Part shown: piece after piece, positions 40,601 through 54,500 of the stretch
Layout: each line of letters opens with the position of its first letter
How positions within the stretch are numbered: the first letter of the stretch is position 1
Assembly: GCA_009760885.1 (NCBI GenBank)
Contig: CM019716.1
Coordinates: 2,919,501-2,983,500 of the forward strand
Source of the DNA: Achatina immaculata
Lineage: Eukaryota > Mollusca > Gastropoda > Stylommatophora > Achatinidae
Direction: 5' to 3'
Length of the DNA: 64,000 bases
Translations under genes and position numbers: made by a program
Notes under the pieces: model-generated
The model's input: only the letters and a program-made list of their open reading frames with translations
Databases searched by the model: none
Told to the model about the DNA's origin: nothing

Positions 40601-41475
40601 TGACAAAGACGATTAGGCACAGGAGATTATCATATTGGAGTGGACATTAAGCATGAGAGTGGAAGAATTTTAGATACAGAGAGTCTAGATTGTTCATCCA
40701 CTCACACTAACAACATTGTTTCGAAGATGTCCAGAGTTCATGTTTAGTGTAGGAGAAAGAGCTGCCTGTGGGAAGTTAAATCAACATTTAGGCACCACAT
40801 CTGATTAAAGTCTTTCTTAGCTGAGAATTTTGTTGATTTTTGGAGCTTTTTTAGATTAAGTTGGAGTTATTTTATGTATAAAGTTTACATTGTGGTTGAG
40901 ATAATAACGCATGAGTGAAATCTAATTTATTCTGTTGCACACTTATAAACAGACAGTGTGGTATGTTGTAACACCATTCTGCTACATGAAGTATGTTGTA
41001 ACACCATTTTGCTACATTTACTGTACAGAATGGATTAACTCCCATGCACCTGGCAGCCCAAGAAGACCGTGTGCCCGTGGCTGAGATCCTGGCCAAGTAT
41101 GGCTCTGACACAGACACCAGCACCAAGGCTGGCTACACACCTCTGCACACAGCCTGCCACTTTGGCCAAGTCAACATGGTGCGCTTTCTGCTAGACCACC
41201 AGGCCTCAGTCAATGCCACCACTAAGGTAAATATATGTGGATATCTTCAACGTTTCATCTTTCTTGCCTTTCATCCAACATGCGTTTGAGTCTCAAAGCA
41301 TGAGAAAACATTTAGAAGCTTTGCTGCCTTAAGAAAGTGATGAAATTCAGTTAGCAGGACAGGTTAGCCAGACTAGAGGTGCTGCAGCTATCGAGTAAAC
41401 TTCTATTCCTAAAACAGCACTCGGAAAAGCAAGGTGGCTTAAGCATGTTGAAATAAAAAAGATGGAAAAATATGC

Positions 41476-41526
<51 letters not shown>

Positions 41527-44500
41527 AATTTCTAGACAGAAGGATGCCATTAAGTTAGTCATGGCTGAAATAAATGGATTTTTGCAAGGCATCCATCAAC
41601 CACAAGGAGTGGAAAGAACTGGCAGAAACCCTACCATGTGGAGAGTTGCTTTGTGCAGGGAAAGTTCATATTTTTTAAGGAAGCAGGGAGGTCCAGCAAG
41701 ACACCAACATGTATAGTTGTTCCAGCATCCATTTCAGGCGTATAAAATATTTGGTAGAATCAGCAGTGAAAGTGATATTCAACAAAAGGATGTTTCACAG
41801 GTTCTGTATTTAGCTGATCTACTTCTTTGCTTATCAAAGAGTAAAAGAGTCATTGTTATTCTAGATTTTGAGATCTTAAAGAGTTTTACAGATTTCAGAT
41901 CATTGACCATTTGTAAACTGCGCATAACATTGACTGAGATCTCAAAGTTGCCTGTGTTTCTGATTGTAGTTTCTCTCCTTCTCCAGGTTGGCTACACTCC
42001 ACTACATCAAGCAGCACAGCAAGGCCATGTTCAAGTGGTTAACACTCTCCTGAAACACCAGGCCTCACCCAATGCTGTTACAAATGTAAGTGCATCTTCC
42101 CCGGTCATTCTTTTATTATTCTTGACCTTGTGTTTAATGCCATCATAAATGATAGATGCATCAACTTCCTGTATGTAAATTTCTACTATAGCTTAGTTGC
42201 CAACAACACAAGGTCGCAGTTATTTTTCTGTTGTCATAATCGTTTCTCTTTGAATTCAGTCATCTTCATTCATTCCTGTCTTTTAAGCTGGCTATACTAG
42301 GAAGAGTTGAGTCTGTAAAGCTGATTAAGCTGTCTATACTAGGAAGAGTTGAGTCTATAAAGCTGATTAAGCTGTCTATACTAGGAAGAGTTGAGTTAAA
42401 ACACCACTTATGCTGTGTTTCCATATAGCTATCTCTTTATCTCATCTCAGAGTATCATTTGCTTAGAAAGTTAAACATTCACTTTATTTCCCTCTTCTTT
42501 TTGTCATGTTATGGAAAACGTAATGTTTTAGTATTTTACTTTAGAACTGTTATTAAATGTAAGCAACATCCTTTCTGAGTCTGCTATCAGAATGACATAT
42601 TTCATCATTTCAACCACTAAATGAATCACAGAGAAGTGAGAACCTGTGTTTGCATTCAGTGGGAGATAAGGCTGATCCAGTTTACCAGCTACAGATTTTC
42701 TAGTAGACTGGCCATTTTCACTTAAGAATTGACTATAGCAGCCTGCTATGACATACTTCATTGAGGAGGCTGCATCAGTGGTAAAATAACATACAAGAAT
42801 AAATGAGTGAAAGAATGCTCATACAAGAATACATGGGTAAAAGAATGCCCATATAGGAATAAATGGGTGAAAGAATGGCCATACAAGAATACATGGGTGA
42901 AAGAATGCCCATACATGAATGCATGGGTGAAAGAATGCCCATACAAGAATACATGGGTGAAAGAATCCCCATACAAGAATACATGGGTGAAAGAATGACC
43001 ATACAAGATTAAATGGGTGAAAGAATGGCCATACAAGAATACATGGGTGAAAGAATACCCATACAAGAATACATGGGTGAAAGAATACCCATACAAGAAT
43101 ACATGGGTGAAAGAATGCCCATACGAGAATACATGGGTGAAAGAATGGCCATACAAGAATACATGGGTGAAAGAATGCCCATACGAGAATAAATGAGTGA
43201 AAGAATGCCCTGGTCACCTTCAGCCTCTCAGTAGAGAAGAACAAGTAATCATTTTTCAGCTCTGCACCAGTCACAGAAAACTCTGAGGGGTCATCTATTC
43301 AACAAGCTCAGAATCTGCCCAGCTGACATATGCCCTCGTAGCGTGAGTAAGATGATGGGAGAACATATTCCACAAGAGTGGGCAGAACATGAGGAACAAG
43401 GAAAACAGATGTGACCTGGACCAGTTCAAGAAAATCTGTGTGGGGGTGTACACAAACTCCAACTGATTATTAGTAAATGTAACTGTAAAAAATGGGGTCT
43501 AGCTCTGTTGCTGGTCCTGAGGCGTGACTTCATTGCACTCGGGACATGCCCGTACATGTTTGGCCTTTGACATCAGGAAAAAAAAGCCGAGCAAAAGAAG
43601 ACGTGGAAGAGCAGGCAGACTTGCAAACAGAACAAAGGCAGAGAGACCGCAACATAAACACTTTAACATAGGATTACCATTTACTTCAGAAGTATGCAAA
43701 ATGATGTCAGAGAATGATCAAAGAAGAAGGAGAGCTTTAACATACAGACAGTTGTCACTGTGGGGAATGGGGTACAGTGCCTAGGATTCAATGGTTCACT
43801 ATTCAGATTCTGGCATCATTGCATTCAGGACAGCCCCATAAATGTTTGTGCAGCCTTACACAGTATGCCTAGCCAAATGACCTAGATGTGAAATGGAAGC
43901 TACTAGACTGCTACTAGAATCTGAAGAAAAAAAAAACTTTATCCAAGCAAAATGGCTGCAGATTTAACATGACCCAAAGCTTCCTTGAGTAAAGGAAAGA
44001 CTTTAAACAAGAGCTATACGAACACATTATACAGACCTGGTCAGTTCTATTTTATGAGCACAAAATGTGCAAATGAACTTTATTTTCAAAAAGTGAAAAA
44101 GTTATAAATACAGGTCCATCTAACATCTGCCCTTCATTACTCAACTTTTTGATACATTCATTCAAATCAGTTTGCTACTAGTGAAGAACAGTATGAAATT
44201 AACATTACATATAACTTCTCTTCCATACATTCAGTAATATAAGATATAAATAAAACATGCAACAGAACTATCTTACATTCTCATAAACTAATTACAGTCA
44301 AAGTGATAAACAAATTCATTTGTGTAACATGAAGAGCTTATAGAGAGCATTTATTTGATGGTCTTCATCTACAGAATGGTCAGACACCTCTTGCCATTGC
44401 CCAGAAGTTGGGCTACATCTCAGTTGTGGAGATTCTGAAGCCTGTCACAGAAGTCCAGTGCATAACACCATCAACAGAGGACAAGTACAAGGTTGTCTCC

Positions 44501-45533
44501 CCAGAGACCATGCAAGAGACATTCATTTCTGACTCAGAAGATGAAGGAGGTAGGAGCTTAAATTTGTCCAGAGCAGAGTATCAGTTCTTTGCTGCAGTTG
44601 TTATTTGGCCGAGTACGAGATTACATCAGAATAGAAATCACAGTTTCTTACATTTCATTTTAGTCTTTCAGTTTATATTGTCACATTTTGATATCTGATG
44701 AGCTAATTTAGTTTACTGAATATGTCAGGATCCTGTTTCAGGGTAAAAAAAAAAATGACATGTTTTAAAATTACAAACAATACACATGTTCATCTTGTTC
44801 ATTATATTACACAGATTTTCTTTCATAACAGTTTTATTTGTTTTCACAAGACTGGTAGAAAATTTGGAAGATTCTCATCAGTGTGACTGTGTCATTCCTT
44901 ACAGAACAGCTACATTTGATTGTCATACAGTACAGCAGGAGAAGATGGTGTCATTTTAGTCAGTATTAGGAGATTCATGTCATATTTCATTTTGCCTTCA
45001 CTGACTCTGTAATAAGAAAGTAGATTCCCTTCATTTCAGTCAGGATAATGAATCTGATCAGTGTATTTCATATTTTTTGGCAGACTATAGTGAGAAAGTA
45101 GACTTCCTTCATTTCAGTCAAAATAATGAATCTGATCAGTGTATTTCATATTTTTTTGGCAACTATAGTGAGAAAGTAGATTCCCTTCAGTAAAGCTGTG
45201 TCATTTCAATCATGGTAATGATTTTAATCATGTATACAGATACTGCTGCTGCTGCTGCTACTACTACTACTACTACTACTACTATTATTACTACTATTAC
45301 TACTACTACTACTATTACTACTAAGGTACTACTACTACTATTACTACTACTGCTACTATTACCACTACTACTAATACTACTACTACTATTACTATTACTA
45401 CTACTCCTATTGCTACTACTGCTACTATTACCACTATTACTACTAATACTACTACTATTACTACTACTATTACTACTACTACTACTACTATTACTACTAC
45501 TATTACTACTATTACTACTACTACTACTACTGT

Positions 45534-45582
<49 letters not shown>

Positions 45583-48500
45583 GTTACTACTACTACTACT
45601 ACTGCTACCACTACTAAAGATAAAAAAAAACTGGTTATAATGTAGACTATTCCCTTCAGTGACCTATTTGTCATTTATATAGAGAAGAAGGGTCAAGTCA
45701 GGTCAGTATATAAAACACAGAACTTCCAAAGTCTTGCTTTCAGATTTAGTTCTGTATGGAGCAGAATTTTTCTCTCACATCATGTAAAACTATTAATGCC
45801 ACAACAAAGAAAGTATATGTAGAATGATTATGTGGCTGCTTTCTAAAATTTGTAGTTAAAAAAAAAATCAGATTGTAGCAGTAGAGTCAGTTATGCAAGC
45901 TGTTACCTCATTGCTTTTTTTAAATTATAACACAGATGTATACATATCAATATATATAGCTTGTTTTTGTAGAACTCAAATTATAAATGTGGACTATTGT
46001 TTGGTGTAAACTTTCCCTTGGAGTTCATGAATATCTACTTTCATGGCAGTGTACATAAGATCTCTATTACTAACAGTGGGGGTTTGGGGCAGACATGACC
46101 AGCTAACATGATGTAATGACCTTAAGGTTATAGTTCATATAGTGTTAACAAGACAGAATTTATGAGAACATGTTACTTGTTGTCTGCCACTGATTCACCT
46201 TCTGCCCCCACCCAGAAGGTAGCAGTACCATCACAGGCTCTCTATCCAGGCTGTATGGGAGCTTGAACTTGAGTGTAATGGGAGGTAATCAGAGCTTCAA
46301 CTGGTCGGGCCATTTTTAGCTTCACTCTTATTAGATTAACAACACCTTTTCATCTTATCCAGGCCTTCAACACCTTCCTTATTATTTGCTGCAATTTTTT
46401 TCTTCTTATTATAGCATTTTAGTGGTGAAGATGTACTATAAGATCATGTGAAGTATACAAGAGATGTGTGGAAAATGTAAAATATTCTATAAGACAATGT
46501 TAAGTATGTTAGAAATGTGTGTAAAGTGTAAATATATATGATAGGGCAGTGTAAAGTGTACTAGAAATGAGTGTAAAATGTAAATATATATGATAGGACA
46601 ATGTAAAGTGTACTAGAAATGAGTTTAAAATGTGAATTTTAATACAGGACTGTGTGAAGTGTACTTGTGGGTGGCACCAAAAGTTTTAGTTGATGAAAGT
46701 GTTCTGTAAACAGTGGCAAAACTACAAAATAATGTTATGAATTCAGCCAGGGTGGACGGTAGTGATGATACTGTGTTTGTGTGTGTGTGATTGCATGAGT
46801 GCGTGAAAGAGAGAGAAACTTAAAATAATGTTCTTGACCTAATAATTAATATGTTTTGAAAAAGAAAAAAAGTAGAATTGAAATAGGAAAAAATCTTTGA
46901 GTATTTGAGTACATGTAACAGGACATTATCTCTGTGTTCACGTGCATGCATCTGTTCATGTGACAAATAGATATGTCATTAGATGGGAAATGGCATCTTC
47001 TTATTTCAAGAAAAACTATGTTGACATTCACATATAAATCAGTTTTAGAGGACTGGGATAAATACATTCCCTTGGTTGACATAATTGCTACAGTCCTGCT
47101 TAGTTCTTTTTGTCTTCTCAAAGGGTGAATGCTTGACAGTTTATTTAACTAAAGGAATCAGTTTAATGTGCCTCATTAACTCAGGTTAAATACTTTGCGT
47201 TGTATTAGAGCAAGATAAAGTTCTAGTTGAAGATGAGAGAGATATGAAATATCTGGTTACAGTGTCAAAGATGCTGCTGTAAGAAATGCCAAGACAAGTG
47301 GCTTGAGGAGTACTTCTCTTCCTTCGAGCCATGCACTCTTGTCATCACAAGTCATAATGTGATTTCCCTGTTCTTCTCTTCTCCCTCCCCCTTCCCTAGA
47401 GTCCAAGACTGTCTGACTTACAAGGTGCATCCCAAATAATACATATATACATAATATTCCAACTTACACTGTCACTCTGTGGTCCCAGTTTCTCTCATCT
47501 CTCTCTACTTCTTCCCCTGCAAAACCCTAACATTCCCCAGTGGGTGAGAATTCCTGGGCTAGAGAGTATTTGCAACTAATTGCTGTAGTCCCAAGAAGTG
47601 AAATTGAAATAAACTTATGAAACTTTCATTGCAATGCCAAGAAATGAGATAAAACCTGAACTTTAAAGTTTTCTTTGTGTTTCTGTAAGTAATCACACAG
47701 GAAGTAAAATATCCTAAACATTAGAAATTTGTTTGTGGTCCCAAGATGGAAGTTTTCTTGTGATCTTACAAAAGAAAAATAAACTAAACTTAGAAAAACT
47801 ACTGTAGTCCCAAGAAGTAAAATAAATTTATGAAAAAAAAAAAAGATCAGTCTTGACTACAAGACATTATTTCCTAGCTTTTAAAAGATTTGTCTGTTCT
47901 CCTGTTTTCTGGCTTGTAGTGGCAACTTCCTAGTTTTTATATTCTTTAATACAGACAGTCCCAACAGTGGGATTGTGTATCATAATCAGGGACTTTTCAA
48001 ATAAATAATGACACAGAGGTATAAAAATGGCAACAGTTCTTTCATAGAAGCTTTTAGTGCCCATTTGGTGCCAGAATTGGACAAAAATGAAGATATATTT
48101 TCTGAGATATTAGACAATGATACAAATATATTTTATGAAATATTAGACAGTATTGAAGATATCATTTCTGAAATATTAGACAGTGTTGAAGTTATCTTCT
48201 CTGAAATATTAGACAGTGTTGAAGTTATCTTCTCTGAAATATTATTCGGTATTGAAAATATCATTTCTCGAATATTAGATTATCATATTCTGATGGGTTC
48301 CATTTAGACTCTGATAAAGGTAGATAGAGGTGTATGGTGTAGTTTTACAGAGTGTCAGAGGGAGTGAGTAAAGTGAGAAAAAAATGAATATAAAGTATGA
48401 GAATGTATAAATGAAAAACATACATCATCTGATATTTCGGTGTGAGCCTTTTCAGAGATTAGATGCACAAACGAGACAAAAACAAATAACTAAATGAAGA

Positions 48501-51500
48501 ACTTATCTTAATATGGCCTCCTCCAGAAGTAGGAAACAGAGAAATGCATGTCCACTAGAAAATGCATAGGGACCATGCGGGCCACACAAAGGATAAGCCG
48601 ATAGACTCCATCATTAAAAAGTGTTACTGATATGAATCTCACATGTGCTTCTCGTTTGTCACAACCAATACCAGTCCTCCATAGCTAAATCGCTAAAGAT
48701 GCACTTCAGACTGCAGTGCCAACAGGAAGATCACGAGTAGGACGAGAAAAAAAAAAAAAGCACCAACTCACAATACCTCTGGGAGTCATGACCCAGAGGG
48801 GCCCACCCCATATAGAGTGTCAGGAGTTTAATAGGGCTGAAACACTTGTCTAAGGGGGGGTACTTCCTCTGATGATCTGAAGGAGTTGTGTTGTTGTTGC
48901 ACTCTCTACAGTAGAGAGTTTCCTGCTTACTAATAGTAGCTGCCATTCTTACGGACCTGACATTATACTTCATCATTCCTGACTGCAGCTGATATTCTAA
49001 TGGCTCCTGTATATGCTTCATCACAACCAACCCCAGTTGATGTTCTAGTGTGCTTTATATATATACTCCATAATTTCAGACTTCATTTGATATTCTAATG
49101 GGCCTCATGTATGTTCAACACATTTTTAAAAAAATGTATGAAGTTCAAAATGATCTTTTTCTTTGTTTTCCCTTACGCTGCTTGGCAATCAGTTGATGAC
49201 TTTTTGCCACAGTCGCCCATATTTGGCAAGCCCATATCAGAGCAGCATGTTTACCTGCCTTATTATGAAGGGCAGAAGATGCACAATCGTAAGTCCCAAA
49301 CAGCAGAAGAGAGATAACCGAGCTTGCTCTCTTCTTATGCATGTATTTGATGTTGTCAAGCATCATGCCATTGGTGTCATTCCTTTATTTGATTGTTTTT
49401 TTTAATGAAGTCATGATACTTAGACAACTAGACATAAGTATTTGATGTTACCCCAGTGCCTGCATTTTGCTTGTCTATAATGTCAGTCTTTTTTTTAGTC
49501 ATTGGTTTTTATTTTTTTTAACAGATTTTGTTGTTGGTAAATTTTTTTTGTGTTGGAACTCTAAATTACTTTGTATGTGTGCTTCAGCTTTCAAAACAAA
49601 TTCTGTATAGTGGCAGAGTAGCAGGGAAGTGTTTCAAAATTCACTTCTTTCAAATCTCCCAAGTAGTCACATTTCAGTCCTGTCTCCAAGAGAGTGAGAG
49701 GGGCACAACAAAGAAGAGAACAGGAAACCTTGGAGACAAAATGTGAGGAATTGTTTCATGCTTCATACATTCCAGATTTCAAAATGCATCTACACAACGG
49801 TATTTCACTTGAACAGTCTCCAGATAATATTTTGGACACATTAAACGTCATGATAATTTAGAGAAGACCGTATTGGAAGGATACATAATGGGAAAAAGAA
49901 AAAGAGGAAGACCAAGACGAAGATGGCTGCAAGACATCGTTGACGATCTGGAAATGGATGCAGCAGCAGCAGGCCATCTTGCTCACAACCAAGAGGCCTA
50001 CAGGAGTGCTGTTTGGGAGGCAAAGTTCCGCAAGGGACATGCAAATGAATGAATGAATGAGTCTCCAGATTCCAGAACATATCCTTCAAACCTGCACTCT
50101 CTACCTCATGGCTAGAAAAGATCGTGGATGGAAAACTGGGATGCATGATGAACTTTTGCTGATGATGAGATTCATGGAGGCAGCCAGTCTCTTTGTCTGG
50201 GTGGCTGAGCATATGAAAGTGAACACAAAAGGAGTCTGAAGCAGGCCCAAAAGCATCCATACTCCACACCAAACTATAAAAACAAGAAATATGAAGCCTC
50301 TTGTTGGAAAGTTAAATAATATGGAAGAATTCATGTGTATTTGCAGTACACTGACCCTTGCTGGAGCTAAACATTGGCAACTAAATCAGAAGAGAATGTT
50401 CTTTAAAAATTGGCAGGATAATCTGCATTAAGAAGACCCACAGACCCTAACATTGTGGTATTTTCATACAATCTGATGGGACAGTACTCACACATGAAAG
50501 CTAACATCATCATCATCATCAGGTGATGGGACAGTACTCACACATGTAAGCTAACATCATCATCATCATCATCAGGTGATGGGACAGTACTCACACATGA
50601 AAGCTAACATCTCTGTTTATTGTGAAAGAGTTGGGACCAAAATGTCATGATGCTTGGCCTAAATGTCATGTTAAGAGTCAAGAACAATTGCAGATTGACA
50701 TGCAACTGGGATAATGAGATGCTGTATACTAAGGGATATGTGAAGGAGACTGGAGCACCAGTGGATTTCCTTTTCTGCTTCTTCATTTGCCCTCAGAGAG
50801 GTGCATTGTTTCACAGTTTGCAGCTAGAATAGATGCTTGTGTCTTTCAGTCCAACACATCTAACTTTGACTTGGCACAGTCCAACACATCTAACTTTGAC
50901 TTGGCACAGTCCAACACATCTAACTTTGACTTGGCACAGCCCAACACATCTAACTTTGACTTGGCACAGCCCAACACATCTAACTTTGACTTGGCACAGT
51001 CCAACACATCTAATTTTGACTTGGCACAGCCCAACACATCTAACTTTAACTTGGCACAGTCCAACACATCTAACTTTGACTTGGCACAGCCCAATGCATC
51101 TAACTTTGACTTGGCACAGCCCAACGCATCTAACTTTGACTTGGCACAGCCCAACGCATCTAACTTTGACTTGGCACAGCCCAACGCATCTAACTTTGAC
51201 TTGGCACAGCCCAACACATCTAACTTTGACTTGGCACAGCCCAACACATCTAACTTTGACTTGGCACAGCCCAACACATCTAACTTTGACTTGGCACAGC
51301 CCAACGCATCTAACTTTGACTTGGCACAGCCCAACGCATCTAACTTTGACTTGGCACAGCCCAACACATCTAACTTTGACTTGGCACAGCCCAACACATC
51401 TAACTTTGACTTGGCACAGCCCAACACTTCAAACTTTAACATGGCACAGCCCAATGCATCTAACTTTGACTTGGCACAGCCCAACACATCTAACTTTGAC

Positions 51501-54500
51501 TTGGCACAGCCCAACGCATCTAACTTTGACTTGGCACAGCCCAACGCATCTAACTTTGACTTGGCACAGCCCAACACATCTAACTTTGACTTGGCACAGC
51601 CCAACACATCTAACTTTGACTTGGCACAGCCCAACGCATCTAACTTTAACATGGCACAGCCCAATGCATCTAACTTTGACTTGGCACAGCCCAACGCATC
51701 TAACTTTGACTTGGCGCAGCCCAACGCTTCTAACTTTGACTTGGCGCAGCCCAACACATCTAACTTTGACTTGGCACTTTTTTAGAACCATGTTTACTTT
51801 CCCATTTTGATCCATATCAAGAGGTCAGCTGTAGGTTGCCAACCTCTGTCACTCATCCTGAGGGCTGTGTTTTTGACCAGCCTTTGAATCTGTTCAGAAT
51901 CCAGGATGATTGTCTTGTCTTGTCAGTGTTGAGAGAACAAATATAGATGAGGCTTAGCCAGTTTGCTTCACATAATGGGATGTTTAAGGTTTCTGTAATG
52001 ATGATGATCCTAATTAATTGGACTTTATCCATTGCTGCATCAGAGCTCCATACTTTTGATTTCTGTCATCCAGGGTGGTGGATACAGCTACCCTCATATG
52101 TCATGACAGTAATATCACTTTGTTAGTTCACATTTCACCGTTCTAGAAGCACATCATGTGGCACTTTTTCTCACAGTCTCACAGTTTTCTCCAGACAGTA
52201 ATTTTCTTTGTTGAATCTCCATCAATATTTGGATGTAACAATGAGTGTTGTTTGAGTATTTGTTTTTTCCTTCTTAGACTGAACCTTAACAGTAGACTTT
52301 AGCAGTTTTAATGAATCTTTGGATTAGATTTTGCAGCCCCATACAATCATTTGTTTGTGAGCAGCTTTTCCACACATTTTTTTTTTTTTTTCAAATGAAA
52401 GATTTTCTTCTTGTTCCCTGTTCTGTAGTTTTTTTTTTTTCCACCTTCCAGCTACTAATACACAAAAATTATTTGCAGTGTTTTTTTTCTTTCTTCTTTT
52501 TTTCTTTTTTCTTCCTTTTATGTTGAAGTAAACTAAAGCTGAATTTACGTGAGTGGTTTCTTCATGTTTTTTTTGTTTGTTTTGTTGGCACCATTTTGTT
52601 TTCTGTTAACATTGATGATCTGTGCTTGAACATTTATATCTTTTTTTTTGGTGTTTTGTTTTGTAATGCATTCAGAACACTTTCTAATTTTATATCAGCT
52701 TGCACCACAATTCAGCACTAATTATTGTAGGAGACAGCTCTGTTGAACATATGTAGTTTATGATAATCTAGAATATTCATGTGTTAGTAAAACTAAATTG
52801 ATGCATGAAGACTTGAATTCTCTGAACACATGTTTTTATGATCACTTGTTATACTTGTCAGAAAAGTATTCAGTTAGTAGAAATCTTTTTGCACTCATCG
52901 TACTGTGAAGGATACTTAAACAGTATTACTTTAATGAACTCTTAAATGTTGGTCATTTTTAATTATGCATTTTCTTCATTGTTTCATTTTAATATTTTTT
53001 CTTTTATAGTCATTTCACTGCAGGTTATCAAAGTGCTTAGTTTGATTTCATTGCTAATTAGTTTGATTTCATTGCTAATTAGTTTGATTTCATTGTTAAT
53101 TATTTTGATTTCATTGCTAAGTGGAATTTCTAACTTTATTTTGTCGCTAAGTTGCAGACTGTCTGTTTTTATATTAAAGGCCAGATGTTTTTAGATCTGA
53201 GGCTCATCTTAATGAAGCCTTCCAACAGCAGTTTACTAAGTTTTATATTCATCAATGTTTAGTGTTTGTAGTGTGTGTTTTGTAGTAGTATGTAATAGAC
53301 ACACTGTTCAGCATGTTTGATGTATCCTCTCCCCAGCTAACAGAAGTACTAATCACAACAGCAGCAGTAAGTTTGCACAGCACATGCTTACTTTGCTACT
53401 GGCAGTTTGTGATAGTTTAGCTCTCATTAATGGCTGGATATTTGTTCATGCCGCAAGCCAGCTTTTTCATTCATTCTCTGTACAGAAGATTAAACAAAAA
53501 TAATCATGCTACACAGTATCTTCATCCAGTTCTGCTGCATTAATCATCTTACTTGCTGTATATAGCTGTGAAGTAGATATAGATATTTAGGAAAAAATAT
53601 TTGCATTTTATATTTCTCTTTAAAGATGTGCTAAAATGTCTATTAGACAGATACTCATGTATTTACATTATCCAGTAAGATCAGGTCCAAGTTTACATCA
53701 TTCTTTCTATACTATCTTGCTTTTCTGTTATTATCTCATGCAGCCATATTTTCCAGCTATCCCATGAGATCAAACCAAAGTCAGATCTTTACTTACACAT
53801 AAGAAGTTACTAAAATCAAACATTCTGTTTGGGGGAAAAAAAAGCACATAGCATCACACTTCTCAACATGTTTTATGAAATTTAATGTAAATTTAACATT
53901 ATCATCCTTACGGACATCTCATCCTACCTCAGCTTGAACATCTCAGATCATCAGCAGCAACAAGTGTGGCTTCAGTACCATGTAAAGAGCATCATCTTAT
54001 GCTTTTCTTGAGTGGCTTTTCTAAAGAAAAGTCATGATAGCTTTCTCATTTTATGAATGGGCTTTTGTTTTGTGAATGGGCTTTTATTTTGTGAATGGGC
54101 TGGCGTTGCAGGAATCATAGTGATGTGTAAGCTTTACTTTTGATACCCTGATATTATCATTTTGCTTGAGTATGGATATCAGCAGTCTAGGGTTTGTGTC
54201 AGACTATCATTTCTGCCTGTATTAATCTGATCACACAACTCATATAGCTCAGCATTTGAACGCCTGCATACTGTGCAGTGGGCTTTGGGTTTGAATATAA
54301 ATTGGTATAGGAATTTTCCCCATGAGTCTGTGGTGCCCATGCCCTTGTTTGATCCGACTAGTGAGACTGGATACCAGCCTTTGAAAGCAAAGACTATACA
54401 CACAATGTGCACGGTGGAACATGTGTCAGTTTATTATGGTGGAGAAAAGACACCTGTATCTGTCAGTTTTGGTGTATGGGGTCAAGTTTCAGTTGATAAA

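Noticed and set aside
42790..43212. Regular 30-bp repeats that might suggest a CRISPR array
   Set aside because: No unique spacers; head-to-tail units, eukaryotic context. Ordinary minisatellite. The same applies to 58180-59270.
45212..45674. Poly-Leu and poly-Val open frames
   Set aside because: Translation of a TAC microsatellite.
47398..47424. Acceptor-like ctccccttccctag followed by 25 bases and a donor-like gtgcat
   Set aside because: 25 bp in the needed phase hits a stop or breaks the frame, and the segment belongs to a dispersed repeat related to 26974-27211.
48008..48307. 99-codon frame with acidic 11-residue repeats
   Set aside because: 33-bp minisatellite; no acceptor or donor fits the ankyrin phases.
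50846..51757. 300-codon open frame on the minus strand
   Set aside because: Pure consequence of a 30-bp tandem unit without stops in that frame; repeats [10 protein letters not shown] with no flanking gene signals.
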